Part shown: positions 14,654 through 25,539 of the stretch, piece after piece
Position numbering within the stretch: the stretch's first letter is position 1
How the letters are laid out: every line of letters starts with the position of its first letter
Source of the DNA: Acidobacteriaceae bacterium
GTDB lineage: Bacteria; Acidobacteriota; Terriglobia; Terriglobales; Acidobacteriaceae
DNA length: 64,000 nucleotides
Assembly: GCA_003134855.1 (NCBI GenBank)
Contig: PLCS01000014.1
Span: 338-64,337, forward strand
Reading direction: 5' to 3'
Notes under the pieces: generated by a model
What the model saw: the letters and a program-made list of their open reading frames with translations, nothing else
Databases searched by the model: none
Told to the model about the DNA's origin: nothing
Program-made: the position numbers and the translations under genes

Positions 14654-14696
14654 GGAGACCCTCTTATTAGGTCTCCTTCTGCAGGCCTCTTCCTGC
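14654..14696 (+). promoter_or_regulatory. Two adjacent hairpins in the leader of the second glycosyltransferase
   Basis: GGAGACC (14654-14660) pairs with GGTCTCC (14670-14676) and GCAGG (14681-14685) pairs with CCTGC (14692-14696). They lie in a 366-base stretch without a supported gene between the two divergent glycosyltransferases. The first part (to about 14650) is AT-rich with TTGACA at 14595-14600. The rest, to the GTG at 14868, shows no recognised riboswitch. A structured 5' leader is possible. Confidence 0.3.
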
Positions 14697-14867
14697 GTTG
14701 TCACGAGGAGAGCGGCGAAAGCGGAGATTGGGAGTGGATGTGCCAGGGCATGGGGTTGCCCGGCAGCATCCTGTAAGCATGACTTCTGAATCCGACGAGT
14801 CCCTTTCCGTGCGCGTCATCGATCCGGTTTTGTATCGGGACGCGAAAGTTCTTTCTGGGAGAGGCTC

Positions 14868-16178
14868 GTGTTCAAATGCAGCATACAGGTAGCGGTTACT
14901 GATTTTTTGCCCACATCATTTAGTGTGCGCAATCGCTTCTCATCCTCAGCCGCTCATCCGGCTCAGACGTCCCCATCCTCGCGAAGCCCCCACATCGTCG
15001 TCGGCATCACCAGTCCGCAAACCTGCCTAGTGCTGGGCGGCCGCTTGCGCACACTGCGCGAGGCGGGCTTTCGCGTCACGCTGGTTTCAGGCCCCGGCGA
15101 GCTGCTCACCCGCACCGCCGCGCAGGAAGGGGTCGAGTCGATTGCGATTCCCATGCGGCGGGAAATGGCGCCGCTGGCGGATCTTGTCTCCCTGGCGCGC
15201 CTGTGGTGGCTGCTCTACCGGCTCAAGCCGGAGATGACGGAGTTCAGCACGCCCAAGGCCGGGCTGCTGGGCTCCATTGCCGCACTGCTCTGCGGAGTGC
15301 CGACGCGGGTCTATTTTCTGCGCGGGCTCAAGCTGGAAACCTGCACGGGAGTCAAGCGCCGCATTCTTCTGGCCACGGAGAGGCTGGCCTCGGCCTGTTC
15401 TCATGCCGTGCTGTGCAATAGCGACAGCTTGCGCAGCGAGGCGCTCACTTTGGGCCTGGCGCCGGAGAGCAAGCTGCGCCTGCTGGGCAGCGGCAGCAGC
15501 AACGGCGTCGATGTGGAGCGCTTCCAACCGGGGCCGTGCAACCTGCGCGCCCGGCTGGGTCTTCCGCTCCATGCGCATGTTATAGGTTTTGTGGGGCGAT
15601 TGACTCGCGACAAGGGGCTGCCGGAGCTGGTGGAGGCATTCGACGCGATCCTAGCCGCGAAGCCGGAGTCGCATCTGCTGTTGGTAGGCTGGTTTGACGC
15701 CGCTGAAGATGCGCTCGGAGATGATCTGCGCTCGCGCATCGCAAGCCACCCGCGGATTCACATGACCGGGTTTGTCGCCGACACGTCACCCTATTACCGT
15801 GTGATGGACGTGATGGTCCTGCCCACCTGGAGGGAAGGCTTTCCCAATGTTGTACTGGAGGCCGCGGCCACCGGGATTCCCGTGGTGACAACCTTGTGCA
15901 CCGGCTCCCGGGATGCCGTGGTGCCGGAGGTGACCGGGCTGCTGATCCCCCCAGGCTATCCGTTCGCCATCAGCGAGGCCGTGCTGCAACTGCTGCACAG
16001 CCCGAAACGCCGCTGCCGTATGGGCCTAGCAGCCCGCGCATGGGTTCTCGACCACTATGTCAATGGGCGCGTCCTGGGTCTGACGGTGGGCTACTACCAG
16101 AACCTGCTGGAGCGGAATCTGACGAGGAATTCCAAGGTCGGGCTGGTTTCCGCAGATTCCGCCCTCAATCCGATCTGA
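14868..16178 (+). CDS. Glycosyltransferase family 4 (EPS biosynthesis)
   Basis: A 436-residue GT-B glycosyltransferase. The catalytic core begins near residue 45 (HIVVGITSPQTCLVLGGRL) after a Ser/Pro-rich N-terminal extension. GRLTRDKGLPELVEAF and the E-x7-E motif in PTWREGFPNVVLEAAATGIPVV mark the donor-binding domain. The N-terminal region around RTLREAGFRVTLVSGPGE resembles EpsD/PglA-like transferases acting on undecaprenyl-linked sugars. The start GTG at 14868 has GGGAGAGG directly upstream. The gene ends 12 bases from the stop of the convergent nuoN, with no obvious terminator between them. Confidence 0.85.
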   Translation: MFKCSIQVAVTDFLPTSFSVRNRFSSSAAHPAQTSPSSRSPHIVVGITSPQTCLVLGGRLRTLREAGFRVTLVSGPGELLTRTAAQEGVESIAIPMRREMAPLADLVSLARLWWLLYRLKPEMTEFSTPKAGLLGSIAALLCGVPTRVYFLRGLKLETCTGVKRRILLATERLASACSHAVLCNSDSLRSEALTLGLAPESKLRLLGSGSSNGVDVERFQPGPCNLRARLGLPLHAHVIGFVGRLTRDKGLPELVEAFDAILAAKPESHLLLVGWFDAAEDALGDDLRSRIASHPRIHMTGFVADTSPYYRVMDVMVLPTWREGFPNVVLEAAATGIPVVTTLCTGSRDAVVPEVTGLLIPPGYPFAISEAVLQLLHSPKRRCRMGLAARAWVLDHYVNGRVLGLTVGYYQNLLERNLTRNSKVGLVSADSALNPI

Positions 16179-16190
16179 GGCAGGAGTCCA

Positions 16191-17714
16191 TTAGGGCTGC
16201 GGCTCGACAGCATTTCCTGGCGCGCCGCTCTCCGCCGGAGGCGCTTGCAGCGTATGAGCGCCAGCCTCGGCCGCGCGCAGCACATCGCCGGGAATAATTC
16301 CCAGAACCAGCGTGGCCGCAACCGCCAGCAGCAGGGCCGCGCCCACCGCAATGCCGACTCGCGCCCCCTGCGCCACCTGCGGTGGGGCGGACTTTTCATT
16401 GCTATCATGCTCTGGACGCTGCGCGGCGGCCAGAGCCAAACGCAGATAGTACGCGGCGGCAAGGCCCGAATTCAGCAGGCCGATGATGACCAGCCAGATC
16501 GCTCCGCCGCCGATCGCAGTTGAGAATGAGATGAACTTGCCGAAAAATCCGCCGGTGAAGGGAATGCCGACCAACGAAGCCAGAAAGAAGATCAGCAGGC
16601 TGCCCAGCAGCGGCGAGCGGTAGATGAGTCCGCGAAAATCGTCGATCAACGGCAACTTTTCGTCGTAGCCGCTGGCCAGAGTAACCACCGCAAAGACGCC
16701 CACATTCATCGCAGCGTAGGCCGCGATGTAGAAGCAGGCGGCCATGATGCCGTCGTTGCCCAGTCCAGCGAAGGCGGCCAGCAGGTAGCCGGCATGGGCG
16801 ATGGACGAGTAGGCCAGCATACGCTTCACATTCGTTTGGCGCAACGCGGCCAGGTTGCCCACGGTCATGGAGAGCACGGCCACCACCCACAGCAGCGGCG
16901 ACCAGACCGGGCGCAGCGTGGGCAGCATCTCGTAGACCACCCGCAGCAGCAGCGCGAAGGCCGCGGCCTTGGGCGCGGTGGAGATCAGCGCCACCACCGG
17001 CGAGGGAGCGCCTTCGTAGACGTCCGGCGTCCACACGTGGAAGGGCGCGGCGGAGACCTTGAAGAGGATGCCCACCAGCATCAACCCCAGCCCGGCCAGG
17101 ATCAGCGAGTGATTCGGCGCGGTGGGGGCAAGGCGGGCGATTTCGTAAATCTCAGTTGTGCCGGTGGCGCCGAAGATCAACGCAATGCCGTAGAGCAAAA
17201 AGGCGGTGGCGAAGGAGCCGAGCAGAAAGTACTTGATCGCCGCTTCGGGGCCGCGGGCGGTGTTCTTGCGGTAACCCACCAGCACATACGTCGCGATGGA
17301 GGAGATTTCCAACGCGATGAAGACAAGCAGCAGCTCGACCGCACCGGTGAGCAGGCACATTCCCACAGCGCCAAAAACAATCAGCGCATAGAACTCGCCC
17401 TGATGGTGGCTCTCTTCGGGGAGCGTGTCCAGCGAGAGCAGCAAGGCTACTAGCACGAGGCCGCAGATCAGCACGTGGAAGAAGACGGTGAAGGCGCTGG
17501 TCTCGACCGTGCCGGAGAAGCCGGTGCCCATCGGCAGGGAAATCTGCCAGAGGCTGGCCCACAGCGCGAAGGTAGTGCCGAAGGCGGCCACCCAGCCCAG
17601 CGGACGGCGCGCCCAGCGAGGGGGCAGGGAAGCGTCGAGCAGCATTACCAGCACGCCGGTCAGCGTGAGGATGACTTCGGGAAGGATGCGGAAGATATCG
17701 GGAACAGGATTCAC
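16191..17714 (-). CDS. nuoN: NADH-quinone oxidoreductase subunit N
   Basis: A 507-residue antiporter-like subunit of respiratory complex I with about fourteen membrane helices, at the end of the nuo operon. Characteristic segments are the [32 protein letters not shown] region, [20 protein letters not shown] with its conserved lysine, and [20 protein letters not shown]. It forms one of the three proton-pumping modules of the membrane arm. Its ATG overlaps the nuoM stop codon by four bases. A Glu/His/Ser-rich hydrophilic insert near residue 440 ([15 protein letters not shown]) is typical of this position. Length is within the family range. Confidence 0.97.
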   Translation of the reverse strand: MNPVPDIFRILPEVILTLTGVLVMLLDASLPPRWARRPLGWVAAFGTTFALWASLWQISLPMGTGFSGTVETSAFTVFFHVLICGLVLVALLLSLDTLPEESHHQGEFYALIVFGAVGMCLLTGAVELLLVFIALEISSIATYVLVGYRKNTARGPEAAIKYFLLGSFATAFLLYGIALIFGATGTTEIYEIARLAPTAPNHSLILAGLGLMLVGILFKVSAAPFHVWTPDVYEGAPSPVVALISTAPKAAAFALLLRVVYEMLPTLRPVWSPLLWVVAVLSMTVGNLAALRQTNVKRMLAYSSIAHAGYLLAAFAGLGNDGIMAACFYIAAYAAMNVGVFAVVTLASGYDEKLPLIDDFRGLIYRSPLLGSLLIFFLASLVGIPFTGGFFGKFISFSTAIGGGAIWLVIIGLLNSGLAAAYYLRLALAAAQRPEHDSNEKSAPPQVAQGARVGIAVGAALLLAVAATLVLGIIPGDVLRAAEAGAHTLQAPPAESGAPGNAVEPQP

Positions 17715-19312
17715 CGCTGGCCCTCCCCATTCGACTCACATTTCGCAGCAAGTTCAGATGTAGCAATAAGCTCAGGTGCCTCATGCGCTGCTGCTGCGCA
17801 AGTTCCATGCAGGATGATGGGGTACTGCGTCGCCGCTGCTTGTTGCGGTCGTAGCGGAGGATGCGGGCCCGTCTGAATGGTTGGCAGCCAGAACATCGGC
17901 GCTATGCCCATGACCAGCATCAGCGCGGCCAGAGGCCACAGGACGGTCAGCTGACCCAGGCGCAAATCTTCAGGCGGCTTCGATGTGGCCAGCGCGCTCT
18001 CCGGGCCGAAGAAGAGCCGCTGGACAAGCCAGAGCATATAGGCCGCGCCCAGAATCACGCCCAGCGTGGCGGCAATCGCCCAGCCTTTGCTGACGCCGGT
18101 AAAGGTGCCGAGCAGAATCATGAACTCGCCGACGAAACCGCCCAGCATGGGCAGGCCGATCATCGCGAGAGAGGCGAAGACAAAGAACGTGGCCGTGCGC
18201 GGCAGCTTTGCGGCCAGGCCGCCGTAGGCGTTGATCTCGCTGGTGCGGTAGCGGTCATAGAGCAGGCCAAGCAGCAGGAAGAGCGCGCCGTCCACCACGC
18301 CGTGATTCAAAATCTGATAGACCGCGCCCTCCCATCCGGTCAGCGTCAGGCCGTAGATGCCCAGTGTAATCAGACTCAGATGGCTCAGCGCGGCAAAGGC
18401 CATCAGCCGCCAGAAGTCGCGCTGCACGAGAGCCAGACACGCGCCGTAAAGAATGCCGATGACGGCAAGACCCACCAGGAGCGGAGCCACAGCCCGCGCC
18501 TGCGTGGGGAAGAGGCCGATGTGAAAGCGCAGCATGGAGTAGAGGCCCAGCTTGCCTGCGACGACCATCGCGAGTGCAACCGGCGCTTCGCTGAAGGTGT
18601 CCGCGAGCCAACCGTGAAGCGGGAAGACTGGGACCTTGACGGCAAAGGCGAAGAGAAACGTTAGAGCCACCCACCACAACGCGCCGGCTGGTAGTGCTCC
18701 GCTTGCAATCCACAGTTGGAGCGTCGCGAAGTCGAAGCTGCCGGTACGGGCATAGAGCCAGAGAATTGCAACGAGCAGCGGCGCAGATGGGATGAAGGTG
18801 AAGAGGAAGAACTTGAGCGCGGCCCTGGGTCCGTCCTTGCGGCCGTACATCGCGATGAGAATCGCCATTGGAACAAGCGACAGCTCCCAGAAGCCGTAGT
18901 AGAGGATCAGGTCGAGCGAGAGAAAGACGCCGAACATGGCCGTCTGCTGGACGAGGAAGAGCGCGAAGAAGAGCTTGCGGCGCTCGCGGATGGCGTTCCA
19001 ACTGGCGATGACTCCGATGGGAGCGAGCAGGCCGACTAGCACGACCAGCCAGAGGCTCAGCCCATCTACGCCCAGGTGATAGAAGATTGCGGGCTTCTCG
19101 ATCCACTGGAGATTGACGACAAACTGGAAGCCGGTTTGCGCTTTGTCGAAGTGCGCAGGCAGATGCAGCGTCAGGCCGAAGGTGGCGAGTGAGGTGAGGA
19201 GCGCGATCCAGTTGGGCAGCTTGACGCGGTCGGGCGCGAGCAGGACCAGCAACGCCCCGGCTAGCGGAAGCAGCAGGATCAGCGTGAGAATCGAGTTGTT
19301 GATTTCGTTCAT
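17711..19312 (-). CDS. nuoM: NADH-quinone oxidoreductase subunit M
   Basis: A 533-residue proton-pumping subunit of complex I. Conserved stretches include [33 protein letters not shown] with the key glutamate, [24 protein letters not shown] with the key lysine, and [22 protein letters not shown] place the start at the ATG at 19312 ([11 protein letters not shown]), four bases after the nuoL stop; the open frame extends 98 codons further upstream but only as a shadow of nuoL. The C-terminus carries an unusual His/Ala/Pro-rich tail of about 60 residues (from [10 protein letters not shown]). Confidence 0.97.
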   Translation of the reverse strand: MNEINNSILTLILLLPLAGALLVLLAPDRVKLPNWIALLTSLATFGLTLHLPAHFDKAQTGFQFVVNLQWIEKPAIFYHLGVDGLSLWLVVLVGLLAPIGVIASWNAIRERRKLFFALFLVQQTAMFGVFLSLDLILYYGFWELSLVPMAILIAMYGRKDGPRAALKFFLFTFIPSAPLLVAILWLYARTGSFDFATLQLWIASGALPAGALWWVALTFLFAFAVKVPVFPLHGWLADTFSEAPVALAMVVAGKLGLYSMLRFHIGLFPTQARAVAPLLVGLAVIGILYGACLALVQRDFWRLMAFAALSHLSLITLGIYGLTLTGWEGAVYQILNHGVVDGALFLLLGLLYDRYRTSEINAYGGLAAKLPRTATFFVFASLAMIGLPMLGGFVGEFMILLGTFTGVSKGWAIAATLGVILGAAYMLWLVQRLFFGPESALATSKPPEDLRLGQLTVLWPLAALMLVMGIAPMFWLPTIQTGPHPPLRPQQAAATQYPIILHGTCAAAAHEAPELIATSELAAKCESNGEGQR

Positions 19313-19316
19313 TCTC

Positions 19317-21302
19317 TCAATGCCCCGCCAATCCAAGATGAATTGCTGGAAGAGTGGCCAGCACCGTTGTCCACGGAACCAACAGGAAGAGCAGAAGCGC
19401 CGCCGCGCCCGCGGCCAGCCACGCCGCGTAGGAGCGCAGATTGCCCGATTGCCAGCGCTGCAAGATCGCTCCGGCAAAGGTTGCGATGCCGCCGAGCAGC
19501 CAGGTCGCGCCGCCGAGAATACCCACGTCCACCACCCACTCCAGGAAGACTTTGGAGAAGCCGAGCAGCGGCTTGACGACCGTTGCCCCATAGAACTCGT
19601 CGACAAAATATTTGTTGGCCAGCAGCTTGTAACCGGCCGGCATGGCAGTGGCCCATTGCGCCGGACGCGCCGGCTTGCGGCGGTAGAACTTGTCGGCGAT
19701 CAGCCAGCCTTCCAGCGCGACAAGAACAGCCACGATGCTCAGGACGGTCTCCAGCGAGAGTGAGTACTGCGTATAAGGAACGAGGAGACGCCAACTGCTT
19801 GCTTCTGTAACTCTCGCGCCAAGGACAGGAGCGAGAAATTCGCCGAAGCCGAAGAGCCAGATCCAGCCGCCGCAGATGGAAAGAGCGGCAAGAATCAGCA
19901 GCGGCCCGCGCATCGACCATGGGCTCTCATGCGAATGGCTCTGCGGGCTGCGGGGTTCTCCGAGAAATGTCATGTACCACAGGCGGAACATATAGAACGC
20001 GGTCAGCAACGCCGTTAAAAGGCCGACAGAATACAGAATCTTGCCGTTGGTTCCCTGCAAAAACGCCGCATAAAGGATGGCATCTTTGGAAAAGAATCCG
20101 GCGAAGGGTGGAATTCCGGCGATGGCTAAAACGCCAACGGTGGTGACAGCGAAGGTGACCGGCAGCTTCTTCCACAAGCCGCCCATCTTGCGCAGGTCCT
20201 GCTCGCCGCCGATCGCGTGAATCACCGAGCCTGCCGCGAGGAAGAGCAGTGCCTTGAAGAAGGCGTGGGTCATCAGATGAAAGATCGCCGCGGAATAAGC
20301 CGCCACGCCGCAGCCGAGAAACATATAGCCGAGCTGCGAGATCGTCGAGTAGGCCAGCACGCGCTTGATGTCGTTCTGCACGAGGGCGATGGTCGCGGCG
20401 AAGATGGCCGTGGCCGCGCCGACAATGGCGACGACGCTTAGTGCGAAGGGCGAATGGTCGAAGAGAACGTGCGTGCGGGCGACCATGTAAACACCCGCCG
20501 TAACCATGGTGGCCGCGTGGATCAGCGCGGAGACCGGCGTGGGGCCTTCCATCGCGTCGGGCAGCCAGATGTAGAGCGGCAATTGCGCGCTCTTGCCCGC
20601 CGCGCCCATCATCAGGCAGAGCGCAATCACGGTGACAACGCCGCCGTTCCAGCCGGGATCTTGGCCTAGTTTTGTAGCGATCTCCGTGAAGGTCAGCGTG
20701 CCGAAGTTGGCGACCAGCAGAAACATCGCGATCAGAAAGCCGAAGTCGCCGATGCGGTTGACGATGAAGGCCTTCATGCCCGCGTCGGCCGCCGACTTCT
20801 TCTGGAACCAGAAACCGATGAGTAGATACGAAGCGAGGCCGACGCCCTCCCAGCCGATAAACATGACGAGCGCATTGCCGGCGAGGACCAGGACGGTCAT
20901 GAAGAACAAGAAGAGATTCAAATACGAGAAGTAGCGCGCGTAGCCTTCGTCGTCGCTCATGTAGCCGACGGAATAAACGTGAATCAGGAAGCCTACGCCG
21001 GTGACGACTAAGAGCATTACCAGTGAAAGCTGATCGAGGACGAAGCTGAAGTCGATGTGCAACAGGCCGGCGTTGATCCAGGGCAGCGGGCAGGTTTCAA
21101 TGTAGGGAAGGGAACTGACAGTCGCGCCAATTCCGAAGAAGCCCTGCGCCGCGTTGAGCACCAAGCCTAAGGCCGCCAACGGAGCCAACAACGCGACCGT
21201 CGTCACGATCCACTTGGGCAGTCGTCGGCCGAGGATTCCATTGATGAGGAATCCAGCGAAGGGCAGAAGCGGAATCAACCACAGATGGAGAGGTGCGTTC
21301 AT
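19317..21302 (-). CDS. nuoL: NADH-quinone oxidoreductase subunit L
   Basis: A 661-residue complex I antiporter-like subunit. It shows [77 protein letters not shown] and [19 protein letters not shown], plus the long amphipathic lateral helix expected at the C-terminus. The start at 21302 (MNAPLHLW) overlaps the nuoK stop as ATGA. The longer open frame upstream is a shadow of nuoK. It is the most distal pump of the membrane arm. Confidence 0.97.
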   Translation of the reverse strand: MNAPLHLWLIPLLPFAGFLINGILGRRLPKWIVTTVALLAPLAALGLVLNAAQGFFGIGATVSSLPYIETCPLPWINAGLLHIDFSFVLDQLSLVMLLVVTGVGFLIHVYSVGYMSDDEGYARYFSYLNLFLFFMTVLVLAGNALVMFIGWEGVGLASYLLIGFWFQKKSAADAGMKAFIVNRIGDFGFLIAMFLLVANFGTLTFTEIATKLGQDPGWNGGVVTVIALCLMMGAAGKSAQLPLYIWLPDAMEGPTPVSALIHAATMVTAGVYMVARTHVLFDHSPFALSVVAIVGAATAIFAATIALVQNDIKRVLAYSTISQLGYMFLGCGVAAYSAAIFHLMTHAFFKALLFLAAGSVIHAIGGEQDLRKMGGLWKKLPVTFAVTTVGVLAIAGIPPFAGFFSKDAILYAAFLQGTNGKILYSVGLLTALLTAFYMFRLWYMTFLGEPRSPQSHSHESPWSMRGPLLILAALSICGGWIWLFGFGEFLAPVLGARVTEASSWRLLVPYTQYSLSLETVLSIVAVLVALEGWLIADKFYRRKPARPAQWATAMPAGYKLLANKYFVDEFYGATVVKPLLGFSKVFLEWVVDVGILGGATWLLGGIATFAGAILQRWQSGNLRSYAAWLAAGAAALLLFLLVPWTTVLATLPAIHLGLAGH

Positions 21303-21622
21303 AGTTTCATTCGGTCGATGCGGTCGACGGCCAGGGTTGCGCGCGCGCGGAAGACGGCGATGATGATGGCCAATCCCACGGCAGCCTCCGCCGCGGCCAC
21401 CATCATTACAAAGAAGACGAAGATCTGCCCCTTCACCGCGTGCCACTGATGGGCGAAGGTGACAAAGGAAAGATTGACGCCGTTGAGCATCAGTTCAATG
21501 GACATGAAGATGGTAATCAGATTGCGCTTGATGAGGAAGCCAACGACGCCGAGTGAAAACAAGACAGCGCTCAAGAGCAGATACCAGGAGAGAGGGACTT
21601 CCTGCGAAAAGAATGCATTCAT
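21299..21622 (-). CDS. nuoK: NADH-quinone oxidoreductase subunit K
   Basis: A 107-residue membrane subunit of complex I with three helices. [26 protein letters not shown] and [23 protein letters not shown] carry the two conserved buried glutamates used in proton transfer. The start overlaps the nuoJ stop by four bases and the stop overlaps the nuoL start, so translation of nuoJKL is tightly coupled. Confidence 0.97.
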   Translation of the reverse strand: MNAFFSQEVPLSWYLLLSAVLFSLGVVGFLIKRNLITIFMSIELMLNGVNLSFVTFAHQWHAVKGQIFVFFVMMVAAAEAAVGLAIIIAVFRARATLAVDRIDRMKL

Positions 21623-22149
21623 TTTCCGCCCGTCCTTTCTCTAATCCCTTGGGGGTCTCTGGCATCGTGGCCGGCTAGCGCTACCGCGCCCAGAATCGCG
21701 ATGAGAATCAATACCGAGGTGACCTCGAAGGGCAACAGCAACTTGGTGAAGAGTACCGCGCTCAGCTCTTCCGTCGAAGTGATGCCGTCGCTTAGCCGCG
21801 CCACGCCCAGGCCCTGCGTGTGCAGAATCACGGTGGCGATTATGGCGAGAATCGCGACGACCGAGGGAAAGCCCACACGGAGCGCCGCGCGGCTGCCCAG
21901 CGTGCGCTCCTCGCGCGATGCGTTCAGCAGCATGATGACGAAGGTGAAGAGCACCATGATCGCGCCGGCGTAGACGATGACTTGCGCCGCGGCCAGAAAC
22001 TCCGCGCCCAGCAACAGATAAAGCACGGCCAGCGAGACCATCACCACTATCAGCGACAAGGCGCTGTTGATGGGATGCGACTGGAGGAGCAGATTGATCG
22101 CTCCGACCAGGCAGAATCCCGCAAAGACGAGAAACAAAATCAGGTGCAT
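21619..22149 (-). CDS. nuoJ: NADH-quinone oxidoreductase subunit J
   Basis: A 176-residue membrane subunit with five helices. [50 protein letters not shown]-type sequence spans the pi-bulge helix important for coupling (conserved YAGAIMVLF). The start is the ATG at 22149, five bases after the nuoH stop region. In most operons nuoI would lie between nuoH and nuoJ; here the two are directly adjacent. Confidence 0.96.
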   Translation of the reverse strand: MHLILFLVFAGFCLVGAINLLLQSHPINSALSLIVVMVSLAVLYLLLGAEFLAAAQVIVYAGAIMVLFTFVIMLLNASREERTLGSRAALRVGFPSVVAILAIIATVILHTQGLGVARLSDGITSTEELSAVLFTKLLLPFEVTSVLILIAILGAVALAGHDARDPQGIRERTGGK

Positions 22150-22153
22150 CGTA

Positions 22154-23200
22154 TCACCGGTACGCAAGCCAAAGGCTGGTCGCCACAATGTTCAGTATCG
22201 CCAGCGGCATCAGCCAGCGCCAGCCGAAGTTCATGAGTTGGTCATAGCGGAAGCGAGGCAACGTCCCGCGCACCCACACATACAAAAAGAGGAAAGAAAA
22301 AACCTTGAGCACAAACCAGAAGAGAGAAAGCCCGGCATCGAAAAAGACATTCTCGAAGGGCGGAATCAGATCGCCGAAGGGGCTGGTCCAGCCGCCAAAA
22401 AACAGCAGCGTGGCCACGCAACCCACCGTAATCATGTTGGCATACTCGGCCATGAAGAACATGGCGAACTTCATCGAGCTGTACTCGGTGTGATAGCCGC
22501 CGGTCAGCTCGCTCTCCGCCTCGGGCAGATCGAAGGGGGAGCGGTTGGTCTCCGCGTAGGCCGCCATCAGGTAAATGAAGAAGGCCACAAACTGCATTCC
22601 GCCAAAGACGTTCCAGCTGAGCATGCCCTGGGTCGCCTGCTGCTCGACAATCACTCTCAAATTGAGCGATCCGGCGCGCAGCACCACGCCCACCAGCGAG
22701 AGGCCCAGAGCCAGTTCGTAGCTGACCAACTGTGCCGAGGAGCGCAGCGCGCCCAGCAGAGAATACTTGCTGTTCGACGACCATCCGGCCAGCGCAATGC
22801 CGTAGACGCCGATCGAGGTGACGGCGAGAATCACCAGCAGGCCGATATTCACATTGGCGATCTGAAAGAGCGGCGGGCTACCGGCAACGGAAACCGGCAC
22901 GCCGAAGGGAACGACGCCGATGGAGATCAGCGCGCAACCCAGCGCCAGGATGGGAGCGATCAGATAGAGCGGGCGGTAGACGCCGGTGGGGATGATGTCC
23001 TCTTTGAGAAACGACTTTGCGCCATCGACGAGCGGCTGCAAAAGGCCGAAGGGCCCCACGCGGCTCGGCCCCCAGCGATTCTGGATGCGGCCGACGAGCT
23101 TGCGCTCCAGCAGCACGGTGTAGGCGACGGCCAGCAGCATCACCACCGTCACCACGGCTACCTTGAGCACGCTCCACAGAATGAATTGCACAATCGTCAC
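22154..23200 (-). CDS. nuoH: NADH-quinone oxidoreductase subunit H
   Basis: A 348-residue membrane subunit at the foot of the quinone channel. VLLERKLVGRIQNRWGPSRVGPFGLLQPLVDGAKSFLKED and AAYAETNRSPFDLPEAESELTGGYHTEYSSMKFAMFFMAEY are the hallmark loops that line the quinone site. The start is GTG at 23200, 21 bases after the nuoG stop. It is a complete protein of typical length. Its normal structural partners NuoB and NuoI are not encoded in this operon. Confidence 0.97.
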   Translation of the reverse strand: MTIVQFILWSVLKVAVVTVVMLLAVAYTVLLERKLVGRIQNRWGPSRVGPFGLLQPLVDGAKSFLKEDIIPTGVYRPLYLIAPILALGCALISIGVVPFGVPVSVAGSPPLFQIANVNIGLLVILAVTSIGVYGIALAGWSSNSKYSLLGALRSSAQLVSYELALGLSLVGVVLRAGSLNLRVIVEQQATQGMLSWNVFGGMQFVAFFIYLMAAYAETNRSPFDLPEAESELTGGYHTEYSSMKFAMFFMAEYANMITVGCVATLLFFGGWTSPFGDLIPPFENVFFDAGLSLFWFVLKVFSFLFLYVWVRGTLPRFRYDQLMNFGWRWLMPLAILNIVATSLWLAYR

Positions 23201-23221
23201 TGCTCTTCAGCCTCGTCGTTC

Positions 23222-25531
23222 TTACAACACCTTCAGCCCGCCAAATCGCGCCTGATGCACTTTCAGTTCCTTGAGCGCCGGGCTGTGTTCGCCCAGCGTT
23301 CCGGAGGTAAACAATCCGTCGTGAACGGGGGCGAACTCGCCCCGCCCGGTCAATGCCGTAACCGGCACAAAGCCCGGCTCGGTTGGCACATCGTTGCCAC
23401 TCAAAAGATTCATGTGGTCGAGCGCGTAGCCCGGAACCAGCCGGGCGATTTCGTCCAGCACCGCGAGCGGATCGAAGGGACTCATCTTCGGCTCAAGGTT
23501 GTTGGCCGCCAGCCAGACTGCATGACGGTCCGCCTCACCGGCCTGCACTCCACGCGATTGGCCAAGATCGGCCGTCGTTCCAGCTTTGCCGAAGGGCACG
23601 AGCGTCTTCACATCCACGCCCATCGCTCCGGCGAGACGGACAAGAATCTCGAACTCCGGCTTCACTCCGGCGCGATCGGCGGCCTTGTTGACCAATTGCA
23701 CATCGCCGAAGGTGTTGGTCACCGTGCCGCTTTTCTCATAGAGGCTGGCGGCGGGAAAGACGACATCGGCCAGCGCCGCCGTCTCGGTGAGGAAAATATC
23801 GGCGACGATCACGAAGGTCTTCTTCAGCGCCGCGGCATCCACGCTCAGCTTTACCGCGGGATCAGCGCCGACGATCAGCAATGCGCCCAGTTCGCCGTTA
23901 GCCGCAGCCTCCATCATCTCCTTGAGCGTCTTGCCGGGCGTTGCAGGCAGTCTTGGATACTCGAAAAAGGCGCCCGGAGCCGTCACCGGCACGTAGCCCG
24001 GAAGCAGGTCGGGCAAGAGGCCCATGTCGGCCGCGCCGCGCGAATTTGCGTAGCCGCCGAGGAAGGCAAAGCGTACATTACCTCGTTTCAAGCCCCACGC
24101 TACCAACTCCGTGACTTGCGCGCCGCTGTATTCGGGGCCGAAAACCACCAGCAGCGACTCCTCGGCCAGCACAGCCCTGCTGAAGTCAGAGTTGCTCTTG
24201 TCCAAATAGGCGGCTAAAGCCGGGTAGCCGTCCTCTGACAAATGCTGAACGGCCTTGGCCATGCGCTCCAGCTTGATCGCCTTCGCATTAGCGATGTAAA
24301 GCCGCGCGAGGTTTAGGCGTACATTGGTGCGCAGATTCCAGGCCAGCAGCGGATGCTCTTCGGTAGGATTGCCGCCGATGAGAAGTATGGCGGGGGCGGT
24401 CGCCGTCTCGCGCAGGCTGGCGGCTTTGCCCTCGTGCCCAGCCAGCGCCCGCGCAAAGGCCGCGTAGTCCGCGGTGCGCTCGTGGTCGATGTTGTTGGTT
24501 TGCAGCACGGATCGCGCAAACTTTTGCAGCAGGTAGTTTTCTTCGTTGGTGGTCCGGTTCGATCCGATCACGCCGATCGCCGCGCCGCCGCGGCTGTCGC
24601 GCATTTCCTTGAGAATGGCGGCCGACCTACGCAGCGCGTGCTCCCATGTGGCCGGCTCCAGCTTGCCTTCCGCATTGCGCACCAGCGGCTTGGTCAGGCG
24701 CTCCGGACTCGCGACGAAATCGAAGCCGAAGCGGCCCTTGGCGCAGAGAAAGTCGCCGTTGATGCCGCTCTTGTCGCGATTGTCGGCGCGGACTATCTCC
24801 GAGCCGTCGTTGGTCTGGCGCACGCCCAGCGTCACCTTGCAGCCGTCGGCGCAGTGCGTACAGACCGTCGCCACGTGGTTCATCTCCCAGGGCCGCGTCT
24901 TGTAGCGATAGCTGCCGCTGGTCAGAGCGCCGACCGGGCAGATGTCGATGCACATTCCGCACTGCTCGCAGTCGAGATGGTCGCGGCCATTGGGCGCAAT
25001 CGTCGAGCTGACGGCGCGGCCCTGCACGCCCAGCGCCCACACGTCCATGCCCTCGCCGCAGACGCGGATACAGCGGTAGCAGAGGATGCAGCGCGGGCGG
25101 TCGAAGTAGACGGCAGGCGACCACTGCTGCTCGTCGCGGTGCTGCTTGGCCTCGGTGTAGAGGCTCACGCCCGCGCCGTACTTGAAGGTCATGTCCTGCA
25201 ACTCGCACTCGCCGCCGGCGTCGCAGACCGGGCAGTCGAGGGGATGATTGCCGAGCAGCAGTTCGATGGTCGCCTTGCGCGCCTGGGCTATTTCGTCTGA
25301 TTCAGTAACGAAGACCTGTCCCTCGGCGACGGTCGTGGTGCAGGCGGTTTGCAGCTTCGGAACTTTCTCCTGGCGCACCACGCACATGCGGCAGGCGGCT
25401 TGCAGGCTGAGGCCGGGGTAGTAGCAGAAGGCCGGAATCTCGATGCCCGCCTTGCGGCAAGCGTCGATGAGCAGCGTCCCCGCGGGAGCTGTCAGCGTCT
25501 TTCCATCGACTATGAAGGTTACGTCTGCCAT
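23222..25531 (-). CDS. nuoG: NADH-quinone oxidoreductase subunit G
   Basis: A 769-residue iron-sulfur subunit of the complex I peripheral arm. Ligand motifs in order: the N-terminal [2Fe-2S] site (AFCYYPGLSLQAACRMC), HPLDCPVCDAGGECELQD, CILCYRCIRVC and CEQCGMCIDICPVGAL, then a molybdopterin-oxidoreductase-like domain beginning with CTHCADGCKVTLG. The ATG at 25531 is used. Its ribosome site AAGGA overlaps the hicB stop codon (TAAGGA), so nuoG now reads as the gene after hicAB. The first sixteen codons are duplicated upstream at 26048-26095 with three silent differences. Confidence 0.96.
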   Translation of the reverse strand: MADVTFIVDGKTLTAPAGTLLIDACRKAGIEIPAFCYYPGLSLQAACRMCVVRQEKVPKLQTACTTTVAEGQVFVTESDEIAQARKATIELLLGNHPLDCPVCDAGGECELQDMTFKYGAGVSLYTEAKQHRDEQQWSPAVYFDRPRCILCYRCIRVCGEGMDVWALGVQGRAVSSTIAPNGRDHLDCEQCGMCIDICPVGALTSGSYRYKTRPWEMNHVATVCTHCADGCKVTLGVRQTNDGSEIVRADNRDKSGINGDFLCAKGRFGFDFVASPERLTKPLVRNAEGKLEPATWEHALRRSAAILKEMRDSRGGAAIGVIGSNRTTNEENYLLQKFARSVLQTNNIDHERTADYAAFARALAGHEGKAASLRETATAPAILLIGGNPTEEHPLLAWNLRTNVRLNLARLYIANAKAIKLERMAKAVQHLSEDGYPALAAYLDKSNSDFSRAVLAEESLLVVFGPEYSGAQVTELVAWGLKRGNVRFAFLGGYANSRGAADMGLLPDLLPGYVPVTAPGAFFEYPRLPATPGKTLKEMMEAAANGELGALLIVGADPAVKLSVDAAALKKTFVIVADIFLTETAALADVVFPAASLYEKSGTVTNTFGDVQLVNKAADRAGVKPEFEILVRLAGAMGVDVKTLVPFGKAGTTADLGQSRGVQAGEADRHAVWLAANNLEPKMSPFDPLAVLDEIARLVPGYALDHMNLLSGNDVPTEPGFVPVTALTGRGEFAPVHDGLFTSGTLGEHSPALKELKVHQARFGGLKVL
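25484..25531. repeat. 48-base duplication, copy at the true nuoG start
   Basis: The first 48 bases of nuoG (codons M-A-D-V-T-F-I-V-D-G-K-T-L-T-A-P). It matches 26048-26095 at 45 of 48 positions. The three differences are all third-codon and silent (ATA/ATT, GGA/GGT, ACA/ACG). The two copies bracket hicA and hicB. Confidence 0.95.
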
Positions 25532-25539
25532 CAATATCC

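Noticed and set aside
22067-24217. Very long open frame on the plus strand opposite nuoH and nuoG
   Set aside because: It is antisense to two clear complex I genes, has the His/Gln/Arg-rich composition typical of reverse-strand shadows in GC-rich DNA, and has no ribosome site.
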